This document shows, piece by piece, positions 44,684 to 55,040 of a DNA stretch of 64,000 nt. The translations under genes and the position numbers were made by a program. The DNA lies in contig JARDYH010000007.1 of the NCBI GenBank assembly GCA_029215795.1, positions 60,132,763 through 60,196,762 of the forward strand, in the 5' to 3' direction. The notes below the pieces were generated by a model that saw only the letters and a program-made list of their open reading frames with translations, was not told where the DNA came from and made no database searches. Position 1 is the stretch's first letter; each line of letters begins with the position of its first letter. The stretch comes from Anniella stebbinsi. Lineage: Eukaryota > Chordata > Lepidosauria > Squamata > Anniellidae.

Positions 44684-47515
44684 TTATTGGAAAATTGATG
44701 AGAGGACTGCTCTACCAAACGAAGAGTCCTGTCTTGCTCTGACATCTAGACGGTAATGCTTCACAAAAGTAGAAGCATTGGACCAAGTGGCTGCCTTGCA
44801 GAGGTCAGTGACCGTAGCGCCATGGAGCAGTGCCGATGAGGCTGCTTGTGCTCTGGTAGAGTGCGCCGTCGGGCGAAAAGGAGGATCTTTGTTGGCAATC
44901 CTGTAAGCCAGAACAATAGTCTCCACAATCCATTTGGAGATGCGCTGTGGGGATACTGCCAATCCCTTTGTTACGCCTCCATAGCAGATGAACAACTTTC
45001 GAGATTTCCTCAAAGTCTCAGTTCTTGACTTATAGAAAGCTAACGCTCTCCTTACGTCTAATGCGTGTAATCTAGACGACAAGGGATCCGATGATGAGTT
45101 GAAAAACGTGGGCAACACAATGTCTTGACTTGCATGGAACGGGGAGGAAACTTTAGGAATGAACATAGGGTCTAAACGTAACACAACTTTATCTCTGAAA
45201 AACTGTAAGAACGGAGGGTCTATCAGTAGTGCCGCTAACTCCGAAACACGTCTAGCTGACGTGATAGCAACCAGGAATATAGTCTTTAGAGTCAATAAGC
45301 GAATATTAATTGTCGCCAATGGTTCAAAGGGCTTGGAAGTAAGGGCTGTGAGCACGACAGACAGACTCCATTGCGGTACTACTGGGCGAATCGAAGGAAA
45401 CAAGTTTCGCAATCCTTTTAGGAAGGCTCTTGCCATTGGGTGAGTAAAAGCAGAAAACCCATTTATCAAACCGTGGTTTGCTGTAATCGCTGCCAGATAG
45501 ACTTTAATGGAAGCTGGTTTCAGACCCTGGTCATGTAAAGAATATAGAAATGAGATAATTTTAGGCATGTCCGATGCGTGAGAATCAAAGCCGTTAAGTG
45601 CCGCATACTCTTGAAAACGTGTCCATTTTCTTTTATAGGACATCCTAGTTGAGGGCCTATGTGAAGCTTCCAAAATAGAGTTCAGTCGCTCTGGGAGGCC
45701 AAGAACTCTCCACGACGACGGATTCTCCAGGCCGTCAGGTGCAATGATTGGACATCGGGATGAAGAATCCTGCCTTTCTGTTGAGACAGAAGGTCGTGGA
45801 GGCAAGGTAGGTTCCAAGTCTCCGCTTTCGCCAGTCTGAGTAGCGACGTGAACCAAGGTTGTCTTGGCCACGACGGGGCTATCAATATAGCGTCTGAATT
45901 GTTGCGCCTGAGCGTGGTCACTGTTCTGGCGAGCAGCGGAAACGGTGGAAAGAGGTAGAGAAGACCTTTCGACCAGTCCCATTGAAACGCATCCCCCATC
46001 GAGGCGCGTCCTATGCCTGCTCTGGAGCAATACGCTGGGCAAACTGCATTGGCAGCCGTTGCGAAAAGATCTATTGTGGGTGTGCCCCAACGAACAAAAA
46101 GCTGATTCAGTATGCGAGTGGTGAGTTCCCACTCGTGCGTGTCCGCGAAAGATCGACTTAGAACATCCGCCTTGGTGTTCTCCTTTCCTGCAATGTGCAA
46201 CGCTGACAGAAGTATTTCGTGGGAGATGGCCCACTCTAGAATGTCCATCACCAGCCGCAATAAGCGGCGCGACCGGGTGCCTCCTTCCTTGTTCAAATAC
46301 CACACCACGGTGGTATTGTCTGTTAGAATACGGACATGATGCCCTTGTAGGCGAGGTAGGAACGCGCATAATGCTTTTTTTACTGCCAGAAGTTCCAACA
46401 TATTGATGTGTAGGCGAGTCTCTGAAGGAGACCATCTTCCTTGCGTTAGCAGGTCGTCGAGGTGTGCCCCCCATCCATCCAGAGATGCGTCTGTTGTCAC
46501 TGTACGAGATGGCTCCCGTGGCACAAACGGCATCCCCTGGAAGAGGTTGCTCGAGACCGACCACCACAGGAGGGATTCTCTGACCAGCGATGGAACGGTA
46601 AGTATTAGTTGGTGTGGGTTTTGCAGAGTTGAGTAATGGCTGAGGAGGAACTGCTGGAGGGGGCGCATTCGAAGGCGCGCCCAACGGACGACAAACACGG
46701 TTGCCGCCATTAAGCCTAGCAACCTTAGAATCGCAAATGCCGAAGCTCGAGGATGAGTGTGCAAATGCAATGCTCGTGTCCGCAGGTCGGTTATCCTGTC
46801 TGCAGGAAGGAAAGCCCTTCCCTTGGTAGAGTCGAGGGTAACTCCTATAAACTGTAGTCTCTGTGATGGCTGAGTGATGGATTTCTCGTAATTTATCTGC
46901 AGCCCAAGCGACGACAGTAGAGAGATGACTTTGTGGACGTCGGCAAGCGCCTGGCTTCTGGACCTTGAAACGATCAACCAGTCGTCCAGGTAAGGATATA
47001 AGTCGATGTTGTGCGACCGTAGATGCGCGCACACTGCCGACATGCACTTTGTGAATACTCTTGGCGCCGACTTTAGTCCGAAGGGAAGGACGGAAAACTG
47101 GTACGCCTGACGCCCAATGACAAAGCGAAGATAGCGTCGATGGGTTGGATGAATGGCAATGTGAAAATAGGCGTCCTTTAAGTCTATTAGTGTGAACCAG
47201 TCGCCCTCCTTCAGCATTGGTAGAACCGATGCTACGGTAACCATGCGAAACTTCTTGGGTAGTATGAATTTGTTTAGCTGTCTGAGATCCATAATAGGAC
47301 GAAGTCCCCCGTCCCTCTTTGGCACCGTAAAATAACGGGAGTAGAACCCCGCGTGTAGGTGACATTGCTGAACTCTTGTGATAGCAGCCTTTTGCATAAG
47401 GATGGTAGTCTCCTGCGTTAAAGTCAGCGAGGGAGGCGTGATTCTTATGGTGCCCAGTGGAGGAGAGACTTCGAACTCTATTTTGTAACCTTCTGCTATG
47501 ATGTCCAATACCCAA
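44684..47515 (-). CDS. yr: DIRS copy 2 tyrosine recombinase ORF
   Basis: 943 codons, the same length as copy 1. The unique C-terminal part (44684-45681) holds the YR domain with R756 (SARRVSEL, codon at 45248-45250), H885 and R888 (AHSTRA) and Y921 (FVKHYR). The first roughly 600 codons overlap the RT/RNase H frame and stay free of stops. No ATG at the 5' limit. Confidence 0.88.
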   Translation of the reverse strand: MGIGHHSRRLQNRVRSLSSTGHHKNHASLADFNAGDYHPYAKGCYHKSSAMSPTRGVLLPLFYGAKEGRGTSSYYGSQTAKQIHTTQEVSHGYRSIGSTNAEGGRLVHTNRLKGRLFSHCHSSNPSTLSSLCHWASGVPVFRPSLRTKVGAKSIHKVHVGSVRASTVAQHRLISLPGRLVDRFKVQKPGACRRPQSHLSTVVAWAADKLREIHHSAITETTVYRSYPRLYQGKGFPSCRQDNRPADTSIAFAHSSSSFGICDSKVARLNGGNRVCRPLGAPSNAPPPAVPPQPLLNSAKPTPTNTYRSIAGQRIPPVVVGLEQPLPGDAVCATGAISYSDNRRISGWMGGTPRRPANARKMVSFRDSPTHQYVGTSGSKKSIMRVPTSPTRASCPYSNRQYHRGVVFEQGRRHPVAPLIAAGDGHSRVGHLPRNTSVSVAHCRKGEHQGGCSKSIFRGHARVGTHHSHTESAFCSLGHTHNRSFRNGCQCSLPSVLLQSRHRTRLDGGCVSMGLVERSSLPLSTVSAARQNSDHAQAQQFRRYIDSPVVAKTTLVHVATQTGESGDLEPTLPPRPSVSTERQDSSSRCPIIAPDGLENPSSWRVLGLPERLNSILEASHRPSTRMSYKRKWTRFQEYAALNGFDSHASDMPKIISFLYSLHDQGLKPASIKVYLAAITANHGLINGFSAFTHPMARAFLKGLRNLFPSIRPVVPQWSLSVVLTALTSKPFEPLATINIRLLTLKTIFLVAITSARRVSELAALLIDPPFLQFFRDKVVLRLDPMFIPKVSSPFHASQDIVLPTFFNSSSDPLSSRLHALDVRRALAFYKSRTETLRKSRKLFICYGGVTKGLAVSPQRISKWIVETIVLAYRIANKDPPFRPTAHSTRAQAASSALLHGATVTDLCKAATWSNASTFVKHYRLDVRARQDSSFGRAVLSSIFQ

Positions 47516-47616
47516 GCGTCGGATGTTATTGACGCCCAGGTTTGCAGAAAAGGTTGTAATTTGTTGGCGATGTGATTGCTGAGAGGCAACGCCAAGTCAA
47601 AGACGACGCTTGCCAT
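45682..47616 (-). CDS. pol: DIRS copy 2 reverse transcriptase/RNase H
   Basis: 644 codons with RT motifs LIDLKDAYFHI (D145), PFGLKSAPRVF and YLDD (209-212), and RNase H residues D376, E408, D433 and D484. The methyltransferase-like tail has TIDLFATAANAVCP and FPPFPLL. Unlike copies 1 and 3, this frame has an in-frame ATG 20 bases inside the end of gag (47616). Re-initiation is therefore possible here, but this ATG is not shared and is not needed if the CTTTGAC slip operates. Confidence 0.92.
   Translation of the reverse strand: MASVVFDLALPLSNHIANKLQPFLQTWASITSDAWVLDIIAEGYKIEFEVSPPLGTIRITPPSLTLTQETTILMQKAAITRVQQCHLHAGFYSRYFTVPKRDGGLRPIMDLRQLNKFILPKKFRMVTVASVLPMLKEGDWFTLIDLKDAYFHIAIHPTHRRYLRFVIGRQAYQFSVLPFGLKSAPRVFTKCMSAVCAHLRSHNIDLYPYLDDWLIVSRSRSQALADVHKVISLLSSLGLQINYEKSITQPSQRLQFIGVTLDSTKGRAFLPADRITDLRTRALHLHTHPRASAFAILRLLGLMAATVFVVRWARLRMRPLQQFLLSHYSTLQNPHQLILTVPSLVRESLLWWSVSSNLFQGMPFVPREPSRTVTTDASLDGWGAHLDDLLTQGRWSPSETRLHINMLELLAVKKALCAFLPRLQGHHVRILTDNTTVVWYLNKEGGTRSRRLLRLVMDILEWAISHEILLSALHIAGKENTKADVLSRSFADTHEWELTTRILNQLFVRWGTPTIDLFATAANAVCPAYCSRAGIGRASMGDAFQWDWSKGLLYLFPPFPLLARTVTTLRRNNSDAILIAPSWPRQPWFTSLLRLAKAETWNLPCLHDLLSQQKGRILHPDVQSLHLTAWRIRRRGEFLASQSD
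47596..47602 (-). promoter_or_regulatory. Putative +1 frameshift site CTTTGAC, copy 2
   Basis: Same heptamer and same frame relation as in copy 1: gag stop TGA, +1 slip leading into GAC and the RT frame. Confidence 0.6.
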
Positions 47617-49741
47617 GTGGTGGTTGTTTACTACGTTGCTGGTATCGTTGCGTCGACTTTCTTGGTTGATAGGCCTGCGTTGAGGTAGGTTGGAACCGTT
47701 GCGCTTTATCCTGCTGCGACCGTGATTGGTATGGGACTGGCCTATACCATTTTCTAGGACGGTAGGACTGCTGAGGCTGCTGAAATCCCATTTTCTTCGC
47801 CGTCATACGGGCCTTGTGCAACGTATCCATTGTCGTGTCCGTATTAGTATGGAAAAGGCCCTCCCCATCAAAGGGAAGGTCCTCGATCCTGTTTTTAGTT
47901 TCCTGCGGTAGAGATGCAGACCTTAACCACGCATGGCGACGTAAAGCGACTGCACCCACCATAGCCTTAGAAACACAGTCAGTGAGATGTCGCGCCGTGG
48001 TCAACTCCTGCTTGGACAATCGGATTGCTTCCGCCTGGAAGACCCTGGCGAGTTCCCGCTGATCGTCGGGGAGGTAATCGGTGAGAGACGAAATCTTTTC
48101 CCAAAGAAAAAGCTGATAACGTGCCATCAGCGCCATATAGTTTGTCACCTTTACGCCTAACGATGTCGAAGCATAAATTCGACGGCCGTAGGAATCAAGT
48201 TTTCGTCCCTCTTTATCCGTGGGTGCAGAATGTACTTTCCCAGATCTGCCCTGCGCGGCCTCCACCACCACCGAATTCGGCTTTGGGTGTTGAAAAAGAA
48301 AAGGCGCCTGTGCTTCTCTGACTTTATAGATTGCATCAAGGCGCTTGGAAGTGGGACCCACTGTAGCTGGATGCTCCCAAGACTGCTTGAGGGTCTTCAA
48401 GAGAGCTTTGACCATTGGTAGTGTTAACTGTTGGGTCGGCTCAGCATGCATGACATCATAAATGCCGTCATCGGAGTCTTCAGCCGCCTGCTGGCACTCT
48501 ATATTTAAAGATTGGGCCAGCCTCTGCATTTGATCAGTGAAACTGCCCATTTCCATAGTTGGTGATGCCCGATCCTCGGACCCCACAGTATCCAAAGGTG
48601 ATGGCTCAGATGGACGGGGTGACGGAACAGAAGATGTGTCCGACCGGTAGTCATCAGATGATTGTGAATGCTCTCGGTGCCGCGGAGACCTGGATGGTGT
48701 CCGGTGTAGAGGACGATCAGCTGTCGACGTCGATGGTCCTCGACGTCGAGTGGTGGTGTGACTCAAAGAGGAGGTCCTACGTGGAGGAATCGGTGGCGGC
48801 GTCTTCTCTTCCTGGAGTCGACGGCCGGTGTACGGGTCGAATCGATACCGACCACGCTCGGAGCGGTGGACGCGGTCTGAGTCAACTTCCCAGTCCCTTG
48901 AAAGTGACCTCGATCGAGAGCGAGTCCTCGACTGCGAGGAACGAGTTCGACGTTGACGGTCTTGTTGACGGCTCGACGTCGAATGTCCCGTCGGTACCGT
49001 GCGTTCGGTGTCCGATGGAATCAGGATCGGCATTGGTTGTGGAGATGGCAGCGAGTGAGGCGACAGATGTTGTTGCTGTGGTTGCACTCTCGGAGTGGAA
49101 GGCGTACGCAGCAGAGAAGAGACAGAAGGTGCTCGTCGCCTCGAAGGGGTCGGTGAGACCTCCTGGTGCTGCGGAGTCTGCGACGTCAAAGCAATCGATG
49201 CCGAACGATGCGTCGATGCCGAAGGATGTATCGGTACCGAGGAGGACTTATGCACCATAGCAACCACCTTCATCGATGTCGACGATGGCATCGAAGAAGA
49301 TCTTGATTTTTTTGACGCCGGCGGCTGTATGGCCGACTTCGTCGACGTCGAGGATTTCTTCTGTTTGGGTTTCTTTGCCTTTTTTGCCGGAGGCAGGGAA
49401 GAGGCAGTTGAAAACCCCGTTACCGATGCCGGTGCTGCTGCCCGCAATAGAGGGGAGCCCGGAGATGCTGGGCTTGAGAGGTCTCTACTCGCCCCAGAAG
49501 TCGTTTTCTTCGACATGGCTGGGCGCGGCTGATCGACGGCCGACAATGCCTTTGTCCACAACAGACTACGGAGGCGGTCTGCCCTATTTCTTCGAGTCTG
49601 TTTGGAAAACCGCATGCAATGGCTGCAGGAACCAACGACGTGTGCCTCACCGAGGCAGATAATGCAGAGCGAATGCCCGTCGGAGAGGGCGATCTTAGCC
49701 CTGCACCGCGAGCAACGCCGGAATAATGCGGTTTGTGCCAT
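47597..49741 (-). CDS. gag: DIRS copy 2 gag-like protein (714 aa)
   Basis: It starts at ATG (49741) and keeps the N-terminal Cys/His cluster (RCSRCRAKIAL, HSLCIICLGEAHVV, CSHC). The middle Ser/Arg/Pro-rich region differs greatly from copy 1 in sequence but not in character. The block from about residue 385 onwards is nearly the same as in copy 1. The end is GKRRL then TGA within CTTTGAC. Probable nucleocapsid role, by position. Confidence 0.8.
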   Translation of the reverse strand: MAQTALFRRCSRCRAKIALSDGHSLCIICLGEAHVVGSCSHCMRFSKQTRRNRADRLRSLLWTKALSAVDQPRPAMSKKTTSGASRDLSSPASPGSPLLRAAAPASVTGFSTASSLPPAKKAKKPKQKKSSTSTKSAIQPPASKKSRSSSMPSSTSMKVVAMVHKSSSVPIHPSASTHRSASIALTSQTPQHQEVSPTPSRRRAPSVSSLLRTPSTPRVQPQQQHLSPHSLPSPQPMPILIPSDTERTVPTGHSTSSRQQDRQRRTRSSQSRTRSRSRSLSRDWEVDSDRVHRSERGRYRFDPYTGRRLQEEKTPPPIPPRRTSSLSHTTTRRRGPSTSTADRPLHRTPSRSPRHREHSQSSDDYRSDTSSVPSPRPSEPSPLDTVGSEDRASPTMEMGSFTDQMQRLAQSLNIECQQAAEDSDDGIYDVMHAEPTQQLTLPMVKALLKTLKQSWEHPATVGPTSKRLDAIYKVREAQAPFLFQHPKPNSVVVEAAQGRSGKVHSAPTDKEGRKLDSYGRRIYASTSLGVKVTNYMALMARYQLFLWEKISSLTDYLPDDQRELARVFQAEAIRLSKQELTTARHLTDCVSKAMVGAVALRRHAWLRSASLPQETKNRIEDLPFDGEGLFHTNTDTTMDTLHKARMTAKKMGFQQPQQSYRPRKWYRPVPYQSRSQQDKAQRFQPTSTQAYQPRKSTQRYQQRSKQPPHGKRRL

Positions 49742-49956
49742 AAGATGGCAAACCGCCTAATTAGTTTCAAAAACTTAAGTTTAATAATTTTTTTAACTAT
49801 AAATTTATTTATTTTTCAAACACTAACGCTATACTAACTAACAACTAATCTTAACAAGAAAACAGCCTAAGCTAACTATTTGTCTCTTCTTTCTCTCAAA
49901 AACAGGTACAACGTACCAGAGAAGTCTCCCGCGAGGCTACTGCGAAGCGGTCGAAG

Positions 49957-50092
49957 AAGAACTGAGGTAAAGGAGTGGCGGGAGCCCTAAGCATGCGCGA
50001 TAGGATGGTGGGGGAGGGGTTCCCGCCAAAAGTCTAAGCTAGCTAAGTTTCCCGGAAGCAGGCTCGGCGTCGGCGCGAGCCCATAAGTGTGA
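49957..50092 (-). repeat. DIRS copy 2 right inverted terminal repeat
   Basis: Partner of the left repeat. The right extension ends CACGAAGAAGAA at 50115, where satellite sequence resumes with CCACTATT. Confidence 0.9.
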
Positions 50093-50858
50093 TGCACAGA
50101 GACCACGAAGAAGAACCACTATTCTCCCAATAAAGAGGAGACTGGCCAGGAAGCTGTAATGTCTGGCAATAATCACTGCTCTCTTCATAGACTGGCCAGA
50201 AAGCTGTGATCCCTAGCAATGGGCCAGGAAGCTGTGATCCCTAGCAATGATCACTGCTCTCCCCATGAAGGGGAGACCAGCCAGAATGCTGTGATCCCTA
50301 ACAATGTGCCAGGAAGCTGTGATCCCTAGCAATACTCACTGCTCTCCCCATAAAGGGGGGACTGGCTAGGAAGCCATGAAGCCAAGTAAATAATTACTGC
50401 TCTCCCCATAAAGGGGAGACTAGCCAAGAAGCTTTGATCCCTAACAATGTGCCAGAAAGCTGTGATCGCTAGCAATGATCACTGCTCTCCCCATAAAGGG
50501 GAGACCTGCCATGAAGCTTTGATCCCTAAATATAACCACTGCTCTCCTCATAAAGGGGAGACCAGCCAGGAGGCTGTGATCCTTAGCAATGGGCCAGGAA
50601 GCTGTGATCGCTAGCAATACACCCTGCTCTCCCCATAAAGAAGAGACTGGCCAGGAAGCTGTGATGTCTGGTGATAATCACTGCTCTCCTCATACAGGGG
50701 AGACTAGCCAGGAAGCTTTGATCCCTAGCTCTCCTCATAAACTGGAAACTGGCCAGTAAGCTTTGATCCCTAGCTCTCCCCATAAAGGGGAGACCGGCCA
50801 GGAATTTGTGAGGGCCACAAATAAGCAGTCCCATCCCTGTGAAGGCAGTGCTTTCCTC

Positions 50859-50999
50859 TCACGCCATCATGGCTGTACGTCCAGGCATCCATTCTTCGGC
50901 AGCTGCATTCACTTTCCTTTCAATCCATCCGGGACGTGGGAAGAACTGCCCATGGAAGTCTTTGGCAATGCCAGCGAAGGCAGATTCGTCAATCCAAAT
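50859..50999 (-). other. Protein-like segment in satellite module, copy b
   Basis: Same 46-codon stretch as at 43712 with substitutions (FFPRPGWIERK here, PCPGW there; AEEWMPGRT here, MPVRT there). It is followed by the same SINE-like remnant at about 51079-51210. Confidence 0.35.
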
Positions 51000-52075
51000 C
51001 TGGAACAGATAATCAGCGTGGGACCAAGGAGGGGAAAAGTACAATCAGCATATGAGAAGTAACCAAAACCCAATGACTACTATCACAGCCAGTGAAGCAG
51101 AGTGCTAAAAGTGTTGGACTGACGTACCTCATCAGGTTGTTTTGAGGACGAGATGGAGAGGAGGATGACGATGAAGTAAACCGCCTTGATTTTCTTGGAA
51201 GATGAAAAAAGCAAAGCCCACCCCATGAAGGGGAGACAGGGAGGGAGACTGGCACCCAAGATCTGAAGACAGGGAATTACAAAGACAACCCCATTAAGGA
51301 GAGACTGGACAGGAAGTTGAGATCTCTAGCAATAATCACTGCTCTCCCCATAAGGAGGAGACTGGCTAGGAAGCTGTGCTCCTTAACAATAACCACTGGT
51401 CACCTCATAACGACGATTACAGCCAGGACGCTGTAATCCCTAGCAATAGTCACTGCTCTATCCATGAAGAGGAGACAGGCGAGGAAGATGTGACCCCTAG
51501 CAATAATCACTGCTATCATCAGAAATGGGAACTGGCCAGGAAGTAGTGATCCCAAGCAATATTCACTGCTCTCCCCATAAAAGGGTAGACACGCTAGGAA
51601 GCTGTGAAGCCAAGTAAATAATCACTGCTCTCTCATAAAGGGGAGACCAGCCAGGAAGCTGTGATCCCTAACAATGTGCCAGAAAGCTGTGATCCCTAGC
51701 AATGATCACTGCTCTCCCCATAAAAGGGAGACCTGTCATAAAGCTGTGATCCCTAAATATAACCACTATTCTCCCAATAAAGATGAGACTGGCCAGAAAG
51801 CTGTAATGTCTGGCAATAATCACTGCTCTCTTCATAGACTGGCCAGGAAGCTGTGATCCCTAGCAATGGGCCAGGAAGCTGTGATCCCTAGCAATGATCA
51901 CTGCTCTCCCCATAAAGGGGAGACCAGCCAGAATGCTGTGATCCCTAACTATGTGCCAGGAAGCTGTGATCCCTAGCAATACTCACTGCTCTCCCCATAA
52001 AGGGGGGACTGGCTAGGAAGCCATGAAGCCAAGTAAATAATTACTGCTCTCCCCATAAAGGGGAGACTAGCCAAG

Positions 52076-52077
52076 AA
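52076..52077. other. Empty paralogous site of DIRS copy 3
   Basis: GACTAGCCAAGAAGCTTTG is uninterrupted here. In arm B the same sequence is split by DIRS copy 3 at the AA. Confidence 0.9.
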
Positions 52078-54506
52078 GCTTTGATCCCTAACAATGTGCC
52101 AGAAAGCTGTGATCGCTAGCAATGATCACTGCTCTCCCCATAAAGGGGAGACCTGTCATAAAGCTGTGATCCCTAAATATAACCACTTCTCTCCCAATAA
52201 AGAGGAGACCGGCCAGGAAGCTGTGATGTCTGGCAATAATCACTGCTCAATTCATAAAGGGGAGACTGGCCTTGAAGTTGTGATCCCTAGCAATGGGCCA
52301 GGAAGCTGTGATCCCTAGCAATACTCACTGTTCTCCCCATAAAGGGGAGACTGGCTAGGAAGCTGTGATCCCTAACAATGTGCCAGAAAGCTGTGATCCC
52401 TAGCAATGTTCACTGCTCTCCCCATACAAGGGAGACCTGCCATAAAGCTGTGATCCCTAAATAGAAGCACTACTCTCCCAATAAAGAGGAGACCGGCCAG
52501 GAAGCTGTGATGTCTGGCAATAATCACTGCTCTCTTCATAAATGGGAGACTGGCCAGGAAACTGTGATCCCTACCGATGTGCCAGGAAGCTGTGATACCT
52601 AGCAATAGGCAAGGAAGCTGTGATCCCTAGCAATACTCACTGCTCTCCCCATAAAGGGGAGACCGGCCACGAAGCTGTGATCCCTAGCGATGTGCCAGGA
52701 AGCTGTGATCCCTAGCAATAGGCAAGGAAGCTGTGATCCCTAGCAATGATCACTGCTCTCCCCATAAAGGGAACACCAGCCAAAATGCAGTGATCCCTAA
52801 GAATGGGCCAGAAAGCTGTGATCCCTAGCAATGCTCATTGCTCTCCCCATAAAAGGGAGACCGGCCACGAAGCTGTGATCCTTAAATATAACCACTGCTC
52901 TCCTCATAAAGGGGAGACTGGCCAGGAAGCTGTGATCCCTAGCAATGGGCCAGGAAGCTGTGATCGCTAGCAATACTCACTGCTCTCCCCATAAAGAAGA
53001 GACTGGCCAGGAAGCTGTGATCCCTAGCAATGATCCGTGCTCTTCACATAAAGGAAGACCTGCCATAAAGCTGTGATCCCTAAATATAACCTCTACTCTC
53101 CCAATAAAGAGGAGAAAGGCCAGGAAGCTGTGATACCTGGCAATAATCACTGCTCTCCTCATAAAGGGGAGACCGGCCAGGAAGCTGGAATCCCTAGCTA
53201 TGATCCTTGCTCTCCTCATAAAGGGGAGACTGGCCAGGAAGTTGTGATCCCTAGCAATAGGTCAGGAAGCTGTGATCCCTAGCACTGGACCAGGAAGCTG
53301 TGATCGCAAGCAATACTCACTGCTCTCCCCATAAAGGGGGGACTGGCTAGGAAGCCATGAAGCCAAGTAAATAATCATTCCTCTCCCCATATAGGGGAGA
53401 CCGGCAGGGAAGCTGTGAACGATAGCAATAATCACTGCTCTCCCAATAACAGGGAGACTGGCCAGGAAGCTGTGATCGCTAGCAATGGGCCAGGAAGCTG
53501 TGATCGCTAGCAATACTCACTGCTCTCCTCAAAAAGAGGAGACCAGCCAGGAAGCTGTGATCCCTAACAATGTGCCAGGAAGCTGTGATCCCTAGCAACA
53601 CTCACTACTCTCCTCAAAAAGAGGAGACCAGCCAGGAAGCTGTGATTCCTAACAATGTGCCAGAAAGCTGTGATCCCTAGCAATACTCACTGCTCTGCCG
53701 ATAAACGGGGGACTGGCTAGGAAGCCATGAAGCCAAGTAAATAATCACTGCTCTCTCCATAAAGGGGAGACCAGACAAGAAGCTGTGATCCCTAATAATG
53801 TGCCAGAAAGCTGTGATCCCTAGCAATGATCACTGCTCTCCCCATAAAGGGGAGACCGGCCAGGAAGCTGTGATTCCTAACAATGGGCCAGGAAGCTGTG
53901 ATCCCTAGCAATACTCATGGCTCTCCCCATACAGGGGAGACTGGCCAGGAAGCTGTGATGTCTGGCAATAATCACTGCTCTCTTCATAAAGGGGAGACTG
54001 GCCAGGAAGCTGTGATCCCTAGCAATGATCACTGCTCTCCCCATAAAGGGGAGACCAGCCAGAATGCTGTGATCCCTAACAATGTGCCAGAAAGCTGTGA
54101 TCCCTAGCAATACTCACTGCTCTCCCCATAAAGGGGAGACCGGCCAGGAAGCTGGGATCCCAAACAATGGGCCAGGAAGCTGTGATCCCTAGTAATACTC
54201 ACTGCTCTCTTCATAAAGGGAAGAACGGCCAGGAAGCTGTGATCCCTAGCAATGCTCACTGATCTCCCCATAAAGGGGGGACTGGCTAGGAAGCCATGAA
54301 GCCAAGTAAATAATTACTGCTCTCCCAATAAAGGGGAGACTAGCCAGTAAGCTTTGATCCCTAGCTCTCCTCATAAAGGGGAGACTGGCCAGGAAGCTAT
54401 GATCCCTAGCAATGATCTGTGGTCTCCCCATAAAGGGGAGACCGGCTAGGAATTTGTGAGGGCCACAAATAAGCAGTCCCGTCCCTGTGAAGGCAGTGCT
54501 TTCCTC

Positions 54507-54647
54507 TCACACCATCATGGCTGTCCGTCCAAGCATCCATTCTTCGGCAGCTGCATTCACTTTCCTTTCAATCCATCCGGGACGTGGAAAGAACTGCCCA
54601 TGAAAGTCTTTGGCAATGCCAGCGAAGGCAGATTCGTCAATCCAAAT
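54507..54647 (-). other. Protein-like segment in satellite module, copy c
   Basis: Duplication partner of the 43712 copy. It ends TAMMV instead of TAMMA. The SINE-like remnant follows at about 54728-54858. Confidence 0.35.
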
Positions 54648-55038
54648 CTGGAACAGATAATCAGCGTGGGGCCAAGGAAGAGAAAAGTACAATCAGCATA
54701 TAAGAAGTAAGCAAAATCCAATGACTACTATCACAGCCAGTGAAGCAGAGTGCTTAAAGTGTTGGACTGATGTACCTCATCACGTTGTTTTGAGGACGAG
54801 ATGGAGAGGAGGAGGATGATGAAGTAAACCGCCTTGATTTTCTTGGAAGATGAAAAAAGCAAAGCCCACCCCATGAAGGGGAAACAGGGAGGGAGACTAG
54901 CACCCAAGGTCTGAAGACATGGAATTACTAAAACAACCCCATTAAGGGGAGACTAGCCAGGAAGTTGAGATCTCTAGCAATGATCACTGCTCTCCCCATA
55001 AAAGGGAGACCTGCCATAAAGCTGTGATCCCTAAATAT

Positions 55039-55040
55039 AA
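55039..55040. other. Empty paralogous site of DIRS copy 2
   Basis: CCCTAAATATAACCACTATT is uninterrupted here. In arm A the same sequence is split by DIRS copy 2 at the AA. Confidence 0.9.

Larger units (their letters stand above)
44244..50115 (-). mobile_element. DIRS-type retrotransposon, copy 2, full length, inside satellite array
   Basis: This 5872-bp element has the same layout as copy 1 but belongs to a different sequence variant. It is inserted in the satellite array. The intact paralogous site without the element is at 55039-55040, showing that it entered at AA in ATATAACCACTATT with no other target change. All three frames are open and all recognised catalytic residues are present. 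The two terminal repeats differ by about one base. It carries a private base, ACACTTATGGG instead of ACACATATGGG, at the left end, ICR and right end alike. Confidence 0.95.
43640..53140. repeat. Arm A of the 4925-bp tandem duplication (contains DIRS copy 2)
   Basis: After removing DIRS copy 2, this arm aligns with 54437-63734 at a constant offset of 4925 bp. 50116-52075 matches 55041-57000 with only scattered single-base differences by eye. The right part (52078-53140) has extra units compared with arm B. The edges are approximate because the units themselves are repetitive. Confidence 0.8.

Noticed and set aside
47597..47616. ATG of the RT frame in copy 2 as the general RT start
   Set aside because: The ATG is absent from copies 1 and 3, which have TTG at the first listed codon, so it cannot be the shared mechanism.
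53883..54107. Open frames on both strands of the satellite with repeating 19-residue motifs (HCSPHKGETGQEA and RDHSFLAGLPFMGRA)
   Set aside because: The 57-bp period is a multiple of three, so any open phase stays open. The superficial likeness to zinc-finger linkers (HTGE) is not accompanied by Cys/His pairs.
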